Assembly (NCBI GenBank): GCA_021838065.1
Contig: JAKCEJ010000109.1
Coordinates: 1-8,488, forward strand
DNA: 8,488 nucleotides
From: Pseudomonadota bacterium
Lineage (GTDB): Bacteria > Pseudomonadota > Gammaproteobacteria > Steroidobacterales > Steroidobacteraceae
Reading direction: 5' to 3'
The notes below the pieces were generated by a model, which saw nothing but the letters and a program-made list of their open reading frames with translations, searched no databases and was not told the DNA's origin. Shown one piece after another: positions 7,189 through 8,488 of this stretch (positions within the stretch are counted from its first letter, which is position 1; the number at the start of each line of letters is the position of its first letter). Made by a program: the position numbers and the translations under genes.

Positions 7189-8364
7189 ATGAGCACCAAG
7201 GCGGAGGCATTCGAGCACTGGATCCGCACCGCGTTCGTTGCGATCAATACCGAGCTGGAGGACCTGTACTTCGCCCAGGCCGATCGCGCGCGGGTCGAAG
7301 GCACGGGAGAGCCGCTCAAGCGCGCGTTGCGGGATGAGGGTGAGGCGTTCGTGCTGGCCCTGCTCGCCGAGGGCAACACGGGCGAGGGGTTTCAGAGCGG
7401 CTTCGGGGTCCTGGGCAACGTCGGGATGTATCTGGGGGCGCTGCGCCGTCACGAGCTGACGAACCCGGCGCGCGAGGAACGCTCCCCGTTCCCGCAGGCT
7501 TCGGCGCTCGCGCTGCACGTCGGCGCATCGCTAGGCATGGCGCCGCGGTTCGCCACCAGCCACCTCGCGACCCACAACCGCGCGCGCGCCGGCGTGCGCA
7601 AGAGCTTCACGCGTCTGCCCGACGAGTTTCTCTTCATCGACGAGAATACCCGCGCCATTCTCTCGCTACAGCTCGCTGCCGATGCCCTGAGGAGCATCGT
7701 GCACCTCGGTGTGTCGAGTCCCGTCGCGGACGTGATGTTCGCGGCGGCACGGCGTTCGCTCGAGGACGTGCTGTGCTCAAACACGCGCCTCATGGAAGAG
7801 CTCGATGCGCAGCGCTTCTTCTACTGCGTGCGCCCGTACTACAAGCCGTATCGGGTGGGCCGGCAGGAGTATCGCGGCGCCAATGCCGGGGACTTCTCCG
7901 GTATCAACGAACTCGACCTGCTGCTCGGAGTGTGCCGTGCCAACGATCCGTACTACGCGCAGCTGCTGGTGGACAAGATGCTCTTCCTGCTGCCGGCCGA
8001 TCAGGCGCGGCTGCGCGAGTGCATGACGTACAAGAGTCTGCTCGATGAGCTGCTCGAGCTCCTGCCGCAGCACCGGCAGGCGGACTGGTTCCAGCGCAAC
8101 GCCCGGGCGTATCTCGAGGTCTGCGATCTGTTCGGCCGCTATGCGGCCGAACATCACGATGGACTGGTCCGGCGCTTCATCGCCGAGCCGGCCGCGGCGC
8201 TCGATGCGCGCAGCCTCGAGGGAATCACCGCGAGCGGTCCACCGCTGCCGGTCCTCCTCGGCGCGCTGCAGGTGCTGCGCGACATGCGGCTCGCGGCCGA
8301 CCGCCGCGACATCACGACTCGCCGCGACGATCTGGCCCGGCTTCGGGACGCGGTCTCGGGGTGA
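7189..8364 (+). CDS. PrnB/DUF1864 family protein, related to heme-dependent dioxygenases (IDO/TDO)
   Basis: This is a soluble, helix-rich 391-residue protein with no signal peptide. The start at 7189 has GGGGAGA (7174-7180) 8 nt upstream; the same frame is open back to 5614, but that part is antisense to the MFS gene. I recognise the family from the block RPYYKPYRVG-QEYRGANAGDF (215-236) followed by INELDLLLG (239-247), which parallels the RGG...S...LD.LLG block of indoleamine 2,3-dioxygenases. H322 or H323, in EHHDGLVRRFI (321-331), is the best candidate for the proximal heme ligand, at a place similar to His313 of PrnB. PrnB (361 residues) rearranges 7-chlorotryptophan in pyrrolnitrin synthesis; most homologues occur in strains that do not make it and have unknown reactions. 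A heme enzyme acting on tryptophan or another indole is an inference. The divergent MFS gene is its only close neighbour; no halogenase or Rieske oxygenase is seen. Confidence 0.85.
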   Translation: MSTKAEAFEHWIRTAFVAINTELEDLYFAQADRARVEGTGEPLKRALRDEGEAFVLALLAEGNTGEGFQSGFGVLGNVGMYLGALRRHELTNPAREERSPFPQASALALHVGASLGMAPRFATSHLATHNRARAGVRKSFTRLPDEFLFIDENTRAILSLQLAADALRSIVHLGVSSPVADVMFAAARRSLEDVLCSNTRLMEELDAQRFFYCVRPYYKPYRVGRQEYRGANAGDFSGINELDLLLGVCRANDPYYAQLLVDKMLFLLPADQARLRECMTYKSLLDELLELLPQHRQADWFQRNARAYLEVCDLFGRYAAEHHDGLVRRFIAEPAAALDARSLEGITASGPPLPVLLGALQVLRDMRLAADRRDITTRRDDLARLRDAVSG

Positions 8365-8375
8365 GCTGCGTTCGG

Positions 8376-8399
8376 CGCGCAGCGCGGGGCGCTTGCGCG
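8376..8399 (+). terminator. GC-rich hairpin after the PrnB-like gene
   Basis: The arms 8376-8384 and 8390-8399 pair over 9 bp with a single bulged T at 8393 and a 5-nt loop (CGGGG). It begins 12 nt after the stop codon, a usual place for a transcript end. There is no T-run after it, so it may be a 3'-end stabiliser or a chance GC-rich fold. The remaining 89 bp to the window edge show nothing firm; an ATG at 8412 opens a frame to the edge but lacks a ribosome binding site. Confidence 0.3.
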
Positions 8400-8488
8400 G
8401 CGGTGTGCGCAATGATCCGGGCGCGGCCGTCGAGCCGGTGGCCGGGGCTTCGGCGTCCGATCGGCCGGCGCCCGGTTCCCCCGTTACC

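Noticed and set aside
8412..8488. Possible start of another plus-strand gene running off the right edge
   Set aside because: Only 25 codons are visible, they are Arg/Pro-rich, and there is no ribosome binding site before the ATG.

Overview
The window is GC-rich throughout, with coding strands full of G/C third positions and, as a by-product, many long open antisense frames. The gene content fits a high-GC proteobacterium with a periplasm: a Tat-exported GH127-type glycosidase, a secreted Asp-box propeller protein and a PrnB-like heme-enzyme homologue. A gammaproteobacterium near Xanthomonadales or Steroidobacterales is my best guess, but the sequence alone does not settle the taxon. No rRNA, tRNA, CRISPR array, transposase or integrase was seen.

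From left to right, five genes are supported. (1) Positions 2-2410, minus strand, hold the first 803 codons of a secreted sortilin/Vps10-like multi-Asp-box protein; its C-terminus lies beyond the left edge. (2) After a 617-bp gap with no credible gene, 3028-5046 (plus) encodes a Tat-exported beta-L-arabinofuranosidase-type enzyme (GH127/DUF1680) with all expected zinc and catalytic residues. (3) 5256-5573 (plus) encodes a small EthD-like dimeric alpha/beta-barrel protein, preceded by a strong hairpin. (4) 5608-6975 (minus) encodes a 12-helix MFS transporter, convergent with the EthD gene. (5) 7189-8364 (plus) encodes a protein of the PrnB/DUF1864 family, related to the heme dioxygenases IDO and TDO. 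It is divergent from the MFS gene across 213 bp that carry two short palindromes. The last 124 bp hold a hairpin and no convincing gene.

Functional links are modest. Genes 1 and 2 are divergent and both products should act outside the cytoplasm, which fits use of plant or other complex polysaccharide or protein material, but no other glycosidase, TonB receptor or regulator is present to define a utilisation locus. Genes 4 and 5 form a divergent pair: an exporter beside a possible heme-dependent indole- or tryptophan-type enzyme. This is the most interesting part of the window, yet no halogenase or other pyrrolnitrin gene is present. I do not see a clearly new multi-gene system here; the best leads are the orphan PrnB-like gene with its divergent transporter, an 11-bp element shared by two upstream regions, and the hairpin ahead of the EthD gene.
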